The notes under the pieces were generated by a model that was not told where the DNA came from, did no database searches, and worked only from the letters and a program-made list of their open reading frames with translations. The position numbers were made by a program, and so were the translations under genes. From Arcobacteraceae bacterium (GTDB taxonomy: Bacteria; Campylobacterota; Campylobacteria; Campylobacterales; Arcobacteraceae), in NCBI GenBank assembly GCA_023229945.1, contig JALNYH010000023.1, positions 1-34,701 on the forward strand: DNA of 34,701 nt. Direction: 5' to 3'. Below are positions 1 to 7,970 of the stretch, in pieces; the stretch's first letter is position 1, and each line of letters starts with the position of its first letter.

Positions 1-83
1 GAACTAGTCTTAGAAATTGGAGTGAGATTTACCCACAACTTTGCATATTTTTCAGCGAAATTATGGAAAAATACACAAAGTGA

Positions 84-422
84 TTATAGGGTAACTGGTG
101 GGTTTACACAGTTTATTTTACAGGCTCTATTATTCTGTAGAACAATAAAATTCCATATACCTAAATCTCTACCATCAGTATATCTAAAGTCATATACTGA
201 TATGTTATTTGGTGGTATAGTTATCTCTCTTTCTCTATCTATTTCACCATTTGGATTAATCCATTTTACTGTGATTTGTTGCTCTATATTCAATTTCTTA
301 GTGGAGTATTTACATACAATAGAACCCTCATCTTCTAGTATTATACAGTCTGCAACATTATCTTGTGATGCTAAAATATGAGCTGATATAAGCAATAAAA
401 ATAAAACTATTTTAGCTATCAT
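84..422 (-). CDS. Small secreted protein of unknown function
   Basis: A 112-residue protein that I do not recognise. Residues 1-18 form a Sec-type signal peptide (MIAKIVLFLLLISAHILAS), so the mature part should be periplasmic or surface exposed. The mature part has four cysteines (about residues 26, 37, 100 and 104), which could form two disulphides, and a middle section rich in short beta-type stretches, as in small Ig-like folds. It is the last of four overlapping minus-strand genes; its ATG overlaps the end of the preceding two-helix membrane protein by 11 bases, so the two are probably co-translated. An open plus-strand frame covers the same bases, but the signal peptide and operon overlap favour the minus strand. 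Function unknown. Confidence 0.6.
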   Translation of the reverse strand: MIAKIVLFLLLISAHILASQDNVADCIILEDEGSIVCKYSTKKLNIEQQITVKWINPNGEIDREREITIPPNNISVYDFRYTDGRDLGIWNFIVLQNNRACKINCVNPPVTL

Positions 423-630
423 TTTCGTCCTCTAGTTTTAATATTTTAAATAATTTTGTTTTTAATGGTGAATAAAAAGTGGTCACTACTATAAGTGCAC
501 CCAAAAGATGAATCACTTCTTTTAATGTTTCATTTTTATCAAAAAATGATGATAAAATATACCCAAAAATATATCCAACTGTACCTAAAAATACAAATAA
601 CACTATTACATAAAAGTTTTCTTTATTCAT
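412..630 (-). CDS. Small two-helix inner-membrane protein, unknown function
   Basis: A 72-residue protein with two predicted membrane helices (about residues 6-29 and 38-54) separated by a short charged loop, and a basic then acidic C-terminus. There is no family motif that I recognise. The ATG is preceded by GGAG four bases upstream and lies inside the last codons of the upstream gene (8-base overlap). It also overlaps the downstream secreted-protein gene. The tight packing implies one transcript running from bpt. It may be a membrane anchor or partner for the neighbouring secreted protein, but that is inference from position only. Confidence 0.6.
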   Translation of the reverse strand: MNKENFYVIVLFVFLGTVGYIFGYILSSFFDKNETLKEVIHLLGALIVVTTFYSPLKTKLFKILKLEDENDS

Positions 631-958
631 TGATCTCCATCAAAAATCCATCAATTTCCACTATAATATTGATATCTAAAATATTTTCTTCATTTTGAAT
701 ACTTATTTGAAAAGAGTGTTTTCCAAAATTAATTTCGTATTTTAAGATATTTATATTTAATTCATTGTTTAAGTTACTAACTAATTTTTCTATTAAAAGG
801 TTTATTTTCCTTCGTATATCTTCAAGATCTGTAATATTGATACCAGTAGAATCAAGTAAGAAATCTTGCTCTTCCATCATAAGTTTGATAATTCTATCAC
901 AAATTTTTTCTTGACTCAACAACCCTTGCTCTAGCTGAGCTAAAATTTCATTTTTCAT
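623..958 (-). CDS. Hypothetical cytoplasmic protein in the bpt operon
   Basis: A 111-residue protein with no signal peptide or membrane segment. The N-terminal two thirds are strongly helical and charged; the C-terminal third alternates hydrophobic residues as in beta strands (an ILDINIIVEIDGF segment near the end). I chose the ATG at 958, which overlaps the end of bpt by 11 bases; the longer frame up to 1012 would lie deep inside bpt. I recognise no motif. Co-transcription with bpt is likely from the overlap, but nothing in the sequence links it to N-degron biology. Confidence 0.6.
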   Translation of the reverse strand: MKNEILAQLEQGLLSQEKICDRIIKLMMEEQDFLLDSTGINITDLEDIRRKINLLIEKLVSNLNNELNINILKYEINFGKHSFQISIQNEENILDINIIVEIDGFLMEINE

Positions 959-1691
959 ATATCTCCCATATCGCTTCTTCTGTGTCATTTGGTCTGTTCT
1001 TAAGTATTTCAAAAGGGCGGTATTTTTCTTTATAGCCCATGCTATAATGATTTTCTATCCAATATCCTAGATAAACATATGGTATGTTCATCTCTTTTGC
1101 TATTTTGATTTGGAATAAAATAGAAAATTGTCCTATTGAATACTCTTCATAATCATGGTCATAATAGCAATAAATAGATGAAATTCCTTCATCCAAAACA
1201 TCAACCAAGGCAACGCCAACTAGTTTTTCATCTATAAAATACAATAATTCTTTAGCAAAACCACTATTTTTGCCATCAACATAAGATCTAATATACTCAC
1301 TCACATCAATTTCATTGTATGGCCAATCTTTTTTATCGCTCATATAGGCATGATATTTGTTGTATAGTTCTATATGCTCATAAGAAACACTCGGTGGTTG
1401 GATAAAAATCTTTGTATTTTTATGTTTATTTAAGACTCTTTTTTGAGATTTTGAGAACTGAAATTTGTCCACAACTATTCTCATGCTCGTGCATTTATTG
1501 CAAGTTTCACAAATTGGGACAAAATGCATTCTTCCAAATCTACGCCAACCCTTTTGGAGCATATCCAAATACTGCATTTTTGTACAATTATGGAGTAGCC
1601 GATATTTCATATCTGATATTTCGCTACCAATAAAGTAAGAACATTCTCGATTTTGTTCTATAAATTCTATATCTTGACTAAAAGTTATCAT
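948..1691 (-). CDS. bpt: Aspartate/glutamate leucyltransferase (bacterial Bpt/Ate-like)
   Basis: Member of the bacterial leucyl/arginyl-tRNA--protein transferase family, which adds Leu from Leu-tRNA to N-terminal Asp or Glu and so marks proteins for the ClpS/ClpAP N-degron route. The N-terminal ATE domain has the typical GWRRFG segment followed by the cysteine pair PICETCNKCTSMRI. The C-terminal GNAT-like half contains the conserved sequence around CYYDHDYEEYSIGQFSILFQI and YLGYWIENHYSMGYKEKYRP. It has 247 residues from the ATG at 1691, a normal length. A GTG at 1706 would add five residues; neither start has a clear Shine-Dalgarno, but homologues begin close to the ATG. First gene of a four-gene minus-strand operon, divergent from gdhA with about 60 bases between them, mostly a heptamer repeat. 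Confidence 0.9.
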   Translation of the reverse strand: MITFSQDIEFIEQNRECSYFIGSEISDMKYRLLHNCTKMQYLDMLQKGWRRFGRMHFVPICETCNKCTSMRIVVDKFQFSKSQKRVLNKHKNTKIFIQPPSVSYEHIELYNKYHAYMSDKKDWPYNEIDVSEYIRSYVDGKNSGFAKELLYFIDEKLVGVALVDVLDEGISSIYCYYDHDYEEYSIGQFSILFQIKIAKEMNIPYVYLGYWIENHYSMGYKEKYRPFEILKNRPNDTEEAIWEIYEK

Positions 1692-1695
1692 TCGA

Positions 1696-1701
1696 TATAA
1701 T
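1696..1701 (+). promoter_or_regulatory. Putative -10 box for gdhA
   Basis: TATAAT on the plus strand, 52 bases upstream of the gdhA start. A transcript from it would begin near 1708, so almost the whole leader is the heptamer array at 1712-1746. No clear -35 is visible, as is usual for sigma-70 promoters in Campylobacterota. The box overlaps the first codons of the divergent bpt, so the two genes probably interfere with each other's initiation. Not proven. Confidence 0.4.
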
Positions 1702-1711
1702 AACACAAATT

Positions 1712-1746
1712 AACTAATAATTAATAATGAATAACTAACAATTAAG
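1712..1746 (+). repeat. Degenerate heptamer array (5 units) in the gdhA leader
   Basis: Five consecutive 7-base units: AACTAAT, AATTAAT, AATGAAT, AACTAAC, AATTAAG. Positions 1, 2, 5 and 6 of the unit are always A, A, A, A. The last unit runs into the gdhA ribosome-binding site (TAAGGA, 1743-1748). It fills the bpt/gdhA intergenic space. No inverted partner arm was found nearby. Part of a set of 7-8 bp periodic repeats in this window. Confidence 0.75.
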
Positions 1747-1753
1747 GACTAAT

Positions 1754-3109
1754 ATGGGTTATTTACAAAGTGTGAAAGAAAGTTTATTGAAAAATAGTTC
1801 TTTGGCTGATGAGATTTTTTTTCAAGCTGTTTTTGAAGTTTTAGATTCTCTTGAACCAATATTGCAAAGTGATAGAATTTATGAAGAACTTGCTATTTTA
1901 GAGCGTTTGGTAGTTCCTGATAGGGAGTTCAAATTCAAAATAACTTGGTTTGATGATAATAATAAAGTTAATGTCAATAATGGCTATAGAGTTCAGTTTA
2001 ATAATGCCCTTGGTCCTTATAAAGGTGGACTTAGATTTCATCCTAGTGTAAATAGTAGTATATTGAAATTTTTGGGTTTTGAACAAATTTTCAAAAACTC
2101 TTTGACTGGTCTTATGATGGGTGGAGCAAAGGGTGGAAGTGATTTTAATCCAAAAGGCAAAAGCAACTCTGAGGTGATGAAGTTTTGCAAGGCGTATATG
2201 ACGGAACTTCACAAACACATAGGTCCAAGAGTTGATATTCCAGCAGGTGATATTGGGGTAGGGGCTAGAGAGATTGGGTTTTTGTTTGGTGAATATAAAA
2301 AGATTACTTCAAGATATGAAGGGATAATTACTGGTAAACCATATATGTTTGGTGGCTCACTACTTCGCCCTGAAGCTACTGGATATGGGGTAGTTTATTT
2401 TACTGATGAATTACTAAAACTAGAAAATAAAGAGCCTTTGAAAGATAAAATATGTTGTGTAAGTGGTAGTGGAAATGTGGCTATTTATACTATAGAAAAA
2501 CTCCAAAGTTTTGGAGCGATAGTTGTGAGTTGTAGTGATAGCAGAGGGACTATTTATGATAGTAGAGGGCTTGATGTGGTGTTATTAAAAGAATTGAAGT
2601 TCAATAAAAGAGCATCTTTGGAAGAATATATCAATACACATACAAGTGCCATATATACAAAAGTAGAAGATTATCCAAGTGGTGCTCATGAGGTATGGAG
2701 TATCCCATGCTATGGGGCATTTCCTTGTGCAACACAAAATGAGCTTAATATAAATGACGCAACAAATCTCATAGATAATGGTTGTCAAATAGTTGTAGAA
2801 GGTGCTAATATGCCAAGTTCACCTGAAGCAATTGAATTGTTTTTGAAACAAAAAATCACATTCGCTCCAGCTAAAGCAGCAAATGCAGGAGGGGTAGCTG
2901 TGAGTAACTTTGAAATGAGTCAAAATGCGGCACTTCAAAGATGGGATATGGACAAAGTAGATGAAAGCCTAAGAACTACAATGAAGCAAATTTGTAAAAG
3001 AGTTTATTTGACATCCAAAGACTATGGAGTAGATGGGAATTATGTAGATGGTGCAAATATAGCTGCGTTTAAAAGGGTTGCTGAGGCTATGATAGCTGAG
3101 GGAATTTGA
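1754..3109 (+). CDS. gdhA: NADP-type glutamate dehydrogenase
   Basis: 451 residues, the usual length for hexameric bacterial GdhA, which makes glutamate from 2-oxoglutarate and ammonium. Visible family features are the substrate-binding segment YKGGLRFHPSVN (around residue 90), the GGAKGGSDFNPKGKS region with catalytic Lys, PAGDIGVGAREIGFLFGEY, the dinucleotide-binding GSGNVA motif (around residue 240) and the C-terminal EGANMPSS and AKAANAGGVAVSNFEM segments. ATG at 1754 is preceded by AAGGA at 1744-1748. The NADP preference is inferred from overall similarity to the biosynthetic type. Its leader is a heptamer repeat; the gene is followed after 28 bases by a thioredoxin-like gene. Confidence 0.96.
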   Translation: MGYLQSVKESLLKNSSLADEIFFQAVFEVLDSLEPILQSDRIYEELAILERLVVPDREFKFKITWFDDNNKVNVNNGYRVQFNNALGPYKGGLRFHPSVNSSILKFLGFEQIFKNSLTGLMMGGAKGGSDFNPKGKSNSEVMKFCKAYMTELHKHIGPRVDIPAGDIGVGAREIGFLFGEYKKITSRYEGIITGKPYMFGGSLLRPEATGYGVVYFTDELLKLENKEPLKDKICCVSGSGNVAIYTIEKLQSFGAIVVSCSDSRGTIYDSRGLDVVLLKELKFNKRASLEEYINTHTSAIYTKVEDYPSGAHEVWSIPCYGAFPCATQNELNINDATNLIDNGCQIVVEGANMPSSPEAIELFLKQKITFAPAKAANAGGVAVSNFEMSQNAALQRWDMDKVDESLRTTMKQICKRVYLTSKDYGVDGNYVDGANIAAFKRVAEAMIAEGI

Positions 3110-3113
3110 TGAT

Positions 3114-3134
3114 AGGTAAAAGGTGAAAAATTAA
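3114..3134 (+). repeat. Short degenerate heptamer run after gdhA
   Basis: Three 7-base units, AGGTAAA, AGGTGAA and AAATTAA, fill the gap between the gdhA stop and the thioredoxin-like start. The first two differ at one base. Too short to be certain, but the period and position match the better arrays in the window. It contains the only Shine-Dalgarno-like AGG bases available to the next gene. Confidence 0.35.
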
Positions 3135-3137
3135 CAA

Positions 3138-3455
3138 ATGACAAAACAAGAAATTGATAACCTAATACAAAACAAACTTGGAGTAATGCTATATTTTAGT
3201 GGTGAGAATTGCTCTGTTTGTAGTGTTTTAAAGCCAAAAATAGATACAATGTTTGTAGAGAATTTTCCTAAAATTGAAAGAGTTTATATCAAAGCTGATG
3301 ATAACCCACAACTCAGTGCTGAGTTTGGTGTGTTTAGTGTGCCTACAGTTTTGGTGTATTTGGATACAAAAGAGTTTATGCGATATTCAAGACATATATC
3401 ACTAGCTCAGGTGGAAAATGATTTAAAAAGACTATATGAAATGTTGGAGAATTGA
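3138..3455 (+). CDS. Thioredoxin-like protein (CSVC active site)
   Basis: A 105-residue single-domain thioredoxin fold without signal peptide, so cytoplasmic. The redox centre is C-S-V-C (in SGENCSVCSVLKPK, about residues 26-29), not the classical CGPC, and the cis-proline sits in FGVFSVPTVLVY. It probably acts as a thiol-disulphide reductase or monothiol carrier for a specific partner. Its stop overlaps the ATG of the following haem-binding gene (TGATG), so the two are likely co-translated. The partner cannot be told from sequence. Confidence 0.85.
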   Translation: MTKQEIDNLIQNKLGVMLYFSGENCSVCSVLKPKIDTMFVENFPKIERVYIKADDNPQLSAEFGVFSVPTVLVYLDTKEFMRYSRHISLAQVENDLKRLYEMLEN

Positions 3456-3883
3456 TGAAGATAACTTTAATTATACTAGTTGCTATACTAATAGGAATGC
3501 AGTTTATTCCGGCTGAACGAGTAAATCCAGAATTTGATAAATCAAAAGAGATAGTTTTACCAGAGCATATCAAGCCACTTATTCAAAATGCTTGTTATGA
3601 TTGTCACTCTTATGAGACAAAATGGCCTTGGTATAGTGCAATTGCACCTATGTCATATAGTGTAAGCTATAATGTTACAAATGCTAGAAAAGGGCTTAAT
3701 TTTTCTATTTGGGAAGATTATGATGATGAGACAAAACACAACAAAATGAAAGAAATTTTTAGAGCTGCTTATGCTGCTATGCCTTTAGGGGATTATATAC
3801 GATTTCATTCTGAAGCTGATTTATCAACAGAACAAAGAACAACCATAAGAACATGGGCAAAGGAAATAATTGATAGCAAATGA
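3455..3883 (+). CDS. Haem-binding domain protein (c-type CxxCH)
   Basis: 142 residues: an N-terminal membrane or signal segment (residues 1-17), then a haem-binding domain of the Haem_bd (PF14376) type. The C-Y-D-C-H motif (about residues 49-53) is followed by SYETKWPWYSAIAPMSYSV, typical of this family, and a YAAMPLGDYIRFHSEADLS segment. Expected to be periplasmic, with haem attached covalently after export. I start at ATG 3455, overlapping the thioredoxin stop; an in-frame TTG lies one codon earlier. The gene overlaps mutS7 by 14 bases. The paired thioredoxin may relate to cysteine reduction for haem attachment, but that protein lacks an export signal, so this is only a guess. Confidence 0.88.
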   Translation: MKITLIILVAILIGMQFIPAERVNPEFDKSKEIVLPEHIKPLIQNACYDCHSYETKWPWYSAIAPMSYSVSYNVTNARKGLNFSIWEDYDDETKHNKMKEIFRAAYAAMPLGDYIRFHSEADLSTEQRTTIRTWAKEIIDSK

Positions 3884-6833
3884 GTCAAGTGAGATACTGC
3901 AAAAGAAGCAGTTATTAACTATTACTTATTTTGAATTACAAAAACTTTTTGAGCAAAAATATGGCTCAAATGCTCTTGTAATGATGGAAGTAGGAACTTT
4001 TTTTGAAGTCTATGAAGTAAACAACGATGAGCAACAGATTGGAAAAGCAAAAGAGATTTCAGAAGTTTTAAATATCCAACTTACTAGAAAAAACAAAAAT
4101 ATCCTTGAAAATTCTACGGAAAATCCACTTATGGCTGGAGTTCCAGCTATTAGCTTTGATAAGCATTTGGCAAGAATTGTAAGTGAACAAAAATACACAA
4201 TAGCTATTATCAAACAAAGGGGAGTTCCTCCTAGCGTATCAAGATACCTTGATGTGGTAATATCTCCAGGGACAAACTTTGATTTTGTTCAATCAAGTGA
4301 TGAAAATTTCCTAACTTCTTTGGTAATAGATAAAAACAAAGATATCTACTCTATAGGATACAGTTCAATAGATGTAACTACTGGAAAATGCTACTATGCA
4401 GAAATTCATAGTACTAGTGAAGATAAAAGCTTTGGTCTTGATGAAGCATTTAATTATATGAATATGTACAAAACAAGTGAAGTGGTGATATCGTTTTTGG
4501 ATAAAAATATCAATCAAATAGAAGTTGTAAGATATCTTGAACTCACCAATAAAACATATCATATTAGAGACTTTAGAGCAAAAATTGCCTATCAAAATGA
4601 GCTTTTTAAGAATATTTTTGGTATAGAATCCCTTCTTACTCCCATAGAGCATCTAGATCTTGAAACTTCTCAAATGGCGAGTGAGTCATTGGCTCTTTTG
4701 ATAGATTTTGTGATAGAACACGACTCCAAAATAATACAAAAGCTTCTTCCTCCAACCAAGCTAGATGTTGGCAAATATGTATATCTTGGAAATAATGCAC
4801 TAGAACAGCTAAATATTATAGAAACACCACATAATATTTCACTACAAAAAATAATCACTCAAACTTCCACAGCAATGGGGAAAAGACTACTAAAAGAGAG
4901 GCTTACAAACCCTATCAAAGAGTATAAAGAGATACTCAGACGACAATCTCTTTCAAAGGAACTTTTTGACTATTATAACCCGATAGATAAAGAACTTGCA
5001 AAAATTTATGATATAGCAAGGCTGAGTAGAAGAATCAAACTCAATAGACTTCATCCTTTTGAGCTAAACTATCTTTATGACTCACTTTTTAGTATCAAAG
5101 AAATAGTAAGATTTATGGAAAATTATAAGTTTTATCAAGCACCTTGTAGTGAAGCTGAATTAAACTCATTTTTGAGTGATATTGATACTACTTTTGATTT
5201 GTCATCTACTGGTAAATTTATGCTCAAAGATGTCAATGAAAATATGATAAAAACTGGTATAAATCCAAAAATAGATTATCTTGTAGGCTGTAATGATGAG
5301 CTTTTTTGTAAGTTGGATATTATAAGACACACTATTGTTAAGCTTTTAGGTAGTGATGATATGAATCTTGTGCAGATAAATAGGCTTGATAAAGAAGGAT
5401 TTTTTATCTCTCTTACAAAAAATAGATATCATTCAATCAAAGAAGAATTTGATAATACTCATATCATAATAGATGATAAGCTTTATTTGTTTAAAAATTT
5501 CAGTACCAAAATACAAACAAATAATGTAAAAATCACAAATGAACTTACATCTTCAATAACAGATCAATACGCTGGAAATATATCTAAAATAATTGAACTA
5601 AATAAGCTTGTATTCAAAGAAAAAATAGTTGATTTTGAGAAAAAATACTCTAAGATATTAGAAGATTTGGTAGAGTTTATAGCTGAAATTGATGTAACAA
5701 TCTCTAACATAAAAGTATCCAAAAAATATAACTTTGTATGCCCAAAAATAGTAAAAACAAAAAACAATGACAACTTTTTGGAAATAGTTGGGCTACGACA
5801 CCCAATAATAGAACAAACAGTAGATGTGGTAGAATATGTACCAAATGATATAGTTATGGGTGATTTGACACTTATAAGTGATGAATTAAAAGAAAATGTA
5901 ATAGTCCAAAATTCTCGCCCACTGAATCTTTTGGACAACCACATAAACGGAATATTGCTTTATGGGATAAACAGTGCAGGAAAATCTTCTTTGATGAAGG
6001 CAGTAGGGATTAGTGTAATATTAGCTCAAGCTGGATTTTTTGTACCAGCAAAGTCTATGAGGTTTTCTATTTATGAGTCACTTTTTACAAGGATTAGTGG
6101 AGCTGATAATATCTCAAAAGGGCTTTCTTCTTTTGCTGTTGAAATGATGGAACTTAAAAATATATTTAATCGGGCTGGTAAAAAATCACTTATTTTAGGT
6201 GATGAGATAAGTCACTCTACAGAGACTATGAGTGGGGTTAGTATAGTTGCAAGTGCTATACTCAAACTATCTAAGTTTGAATCTCTTTTTATATTTGCCA
6301 CACATCTACATCAACTAGCTCAAATAGATGAAATAGCCGTTTTGCGAAATGTAATGCCACTTCATTTGAGTGTATTTTATCAAGAAAGTGATGATAAATT
6401 GATATTTGATAGAAAGTTAAGACATGGACAAGGAAGCAGTATATATGGTTTAGAATTTGCCAAATCATTACATATTGATGAAGAATTTTTAAAAGTTGCC
6501 AATGAAATAAGAAAAAAAATCTCCGATGAAAATAGTGCCTTAGATAGATTAAAAGATAAAAAAACAAGCAAATACAACAAAAACTTGTATCTAGTCTCTT
6601 GTGCAATATGTGGAGAAGCAGTTGAAGATGTTCATCACCGCTTAGAACAAGCAAGTGCAGATGAATGGGGTTTTATAGGGCATATTCATAAAAACCAAAG
6701 ATCAAATCTTATTCCACTATGTAAACTCCATCACAAAATGGTACATGATGGAACTTTGATAATAGAAGGGTTTATAAGTACTAGTAAGGGTGTTGAGCTT
6801 AAGTGGCATGATACCCAAACCAAAAAGAGATAA
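3870..6833 (+). CDS. MutS7-type mismatch-recognition protein with C-terminal HNH nuclease domain
   Basis: 987 residues. Domain I near the N-terminus has the mismatch-reading Phe-x-Glu in GTFFEVYE (about residues 42-49). The core and clamp domains follow, then the ATPase: Walker A GINSAGKSS (about 698-706), SSFAVEMMELKN, Walker B SLILGDEIS (about 772-780) and the ATHLHQL signature. Residues ~905-975 are an HNH-type zinc nuclease: CAIC, DVHHRLEQA, then NLIPLCKLHHKMVHDGTL. A MutS with a C-terminal HNH is the MutS7 lineage described from epsilonproteobacteria, giant viruses and octocoral mitochondria. It may join recognition and nicking in one chain and so not need MutL. The TTG start at 3870 has AAAGGA just upstream; no in-frame ATG precedes domain I. 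Confidence 0.93.
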   Translation: MIANESSEILQKKQLLTITYFELQKLFEQKYGSNALVMMEVGTFFEVYEVNNDEQQIGKAKEISEVLNIQLTRKNKNILENSTENPLMAGVPAISFDKHLARIVSEQKYTIAIIKQRGVPPSVSRYLDVVISPGTNFDFVQSSDENFLTSLVIDKNKDIYSIGYSSIDVTTGKCYYAEIHSTSEDKSFGLDEAFNYMNMYKTSEVVISFLDKNINQIEVVRYLELTNKTYHIRDFRAKIAYQNELFKNIFGIESLLTPIEHLDLETSQMASESLALLIDFVIEHDSKIIQKLLPPTKLDVGKYVYLGNNALEQLNIIETPHNISLQKIITQTSTAMGKRLLKERLTNPIKEYKEILRRQSLSKELFDYYNPIDKELAKIYDIARLSRRIKLNRLHPFELNYLYDSLFSIKEIVRFMENYKFYQAPCSEAELNSFLSDIDTTFDLSSTGKFMLKDVNENMIKTGINPKIDYLVGCNDELFCKLDIIRHTIVKLLGSDDMNLVQINRLDKEGFFISLTKNRYHSIKEEFDNTHIIIDDKLYLFKNFSTKIQTNNVKITNELTSSITDQYAGNISKIIELNKLVFKEKIVDFEKKYSKILEDLVEFIAEIDVTISNIKVSKKYNFVCPKIVKTKNNDNFLEIVGLRHPIIEQTVDVVEYVPNDIVMGDLTLISDELKENVIVQNSRPLNLLDNHINGILLYGINSAGKSSLMKAVGISVILAQAGFFVPAKSMRFSIYESLFTRISGADNISKGLSSFAVEMMELKNIFNRAGKKSLILGDEISHSTETMSGVSIVASAILKLSKFESLFIFATHLHQLAQIDEIAVLRNVMPLHLSVFYQESDDKLIFDRKLRHGQGSSIYGLEFAKSLHIDEEFLKVANEIRKKISDENSALDRLKDKKTSKYNKNLYLVSCAICGEAVEDVHHRLEQASADEWGFIGHIHKNQRSNLIPLCKLHHKMVHDGTLIIEGFISTSKGVELKWHDTQTKKR

Positions 6834-6836
6834 AAT

Positions 6837-7970
6837 ATGAAAAATAGTGCTTTATTTGAATGTGATACCAATAAAGGCACTATTTTAGAAGTTAGATGTA
6901 GTGGAGATTGGACAAAGAGTAGTGTTGATATTGTTTTGCAAAACTTAGATATATTTATCGTACCTCATAAAAATATTGTTTTTGAAATATCAAATATTAA
7001 ATCTTTGGATAGTGCTGGAGCTATGGTTTTTCTTGAAATCAAAAAAAGAGTAGAAAAAAATGGTTTTCAAGTAACTTTTGATGGTATCAATGACAAAGCA
7101 CACGCCTTAATAAATCTTTGCCAAAAATATGTTTTAAAATCATTAGATGAAGAATATCAAAAACCATTTATATTGAGTAGTATGTTTTTTAAATTTGGTC
7201 AATATAGCTTTAAAAATTGGCTTGTATTAATCTCTTTTTTATCCTTTGTTGGAGGATTGTTTGCCGTTTTATTTCAAAGTATTTTAAATCCTAAAAAGGT
7301 ACGATTTAAAGCAATCTTATATCATTTAGAACAAAATGGACTAAATGCAGTTCCTATAATTGTAATTACATCTTTACTAATAGGTGTAGTTATAGCCTAT
7401 CAAGGTGCAGTTCAACTAGAACAGTTTGGTGCAAATATATTTATTGTAGAAATGGTTGCTATTTCAACTACTAGAGAGTTAGCTCCAATGATAGCGGCCA
7501 TTGTAATAGCTGGAAGAAGTGCATCAGCATTTACTGCTCAAATTGGTGTAATGAAGATAACGGACGAAGTAGATGCTATGAAAACTATGGGATTTAATCC
7601 TTGGGAATTTCTAGTTTTACCTAGAATTATTGCACTTATTATTGCTTTACCACTTTTGGTGATAGTTGCTGATATAGTGTCAGTATATGGGGGAATGATT
7701 GTTGCTAGTAGTGAACTAGGAATTAGTTATAAAGAATTTATTGATAGGTTTAAAGAAACTGTAGAATTAAGACATATTATGATTGGTATTATAAAAGCAC
7801 CTATATTTGGATTAATTATTGCACTAATTGGGTGCTTTAGAGGGTTTGCAATAACTTCTAGTACAGAAAGTGTAGGAAAATATACAACAATTAGCGTAGT
7901 AAATGCAATTTTTTGGGTGATAGCTTTTAATGCTCTTTTTTCAATAATCCTTACGGAGCTTGGTATATGA
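6837..7970 (+). CDS. mlaE: MlaE-family lipid ABC transporter permease with N-terminal STAS domain
   Basis: 377 residues in two parts. Residues ~1-110 are a STAS domain (IVFEISNIKSLDSAGAMVFLEI). Residues ~125-377 are the MlaE permease with about five membrane helices and the family segments ISTTRELAPMIAAIVIAGRS and MKTMGFNPWEFLVLPRIIA. The protein is the membrane subunit of an MCE-type transporter moving phospholipid or other lipid between the membranes. In Escherichia coli the STAS protein (MlaB) is separate; fusion is common elsewhere. Starts three bases after mutS7 and overlaps mlaF by four (ATGA). Confidence 0.94.
   Translation: MKNSALFECDTNKGTILEVRCSGDWTKSSVDIVLQNLDIFIVPHKNIVFEISNIKSLDSAGAMVFLEIKKRVEKNGFQVTFDGINDKAHALINLCQKYVLKSLDEEYQKPFILSSMFFKFGQYSFKNWLVLISFLSFVGGLFAVLFQSILNPKKVRFKAILYHLEQNGLNAVPIIVITSLLIGVVIAYQGAVQLEQFGANIFIVEMVAISTTRELAPMIAAIVIAGRSASAFTAQIGVMKITDEVDAMKTMGFNPWEFLVLPRIIALIIALPLLVIVADIVSVYGGMIVASSELGISYKEFIDRFKETVELRHIMIGIIKAPIFGLIIALIGCFRGFAITSSTESVGKYTTISVVNAIFWVIAFNALFSIILTELGI

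Noticed and set aside
1..381. Plus-strand open frame running from the window edge to 381
   Set aside because: It is antisense to a gene with a clear signal peptide and operon overlap, and its translation shows no recognisable domain. A short 3' end of an upstream plus-strand gene cannot be wholly excluded.
3870..6833. MutS7 gene as a mobile HNH intein or group I intron insertion
   Set aside because: The HNH region is at the extreme C-terminus and continuous with the ATPase domain, with no splice motifs; the fusion is a known family architecture.
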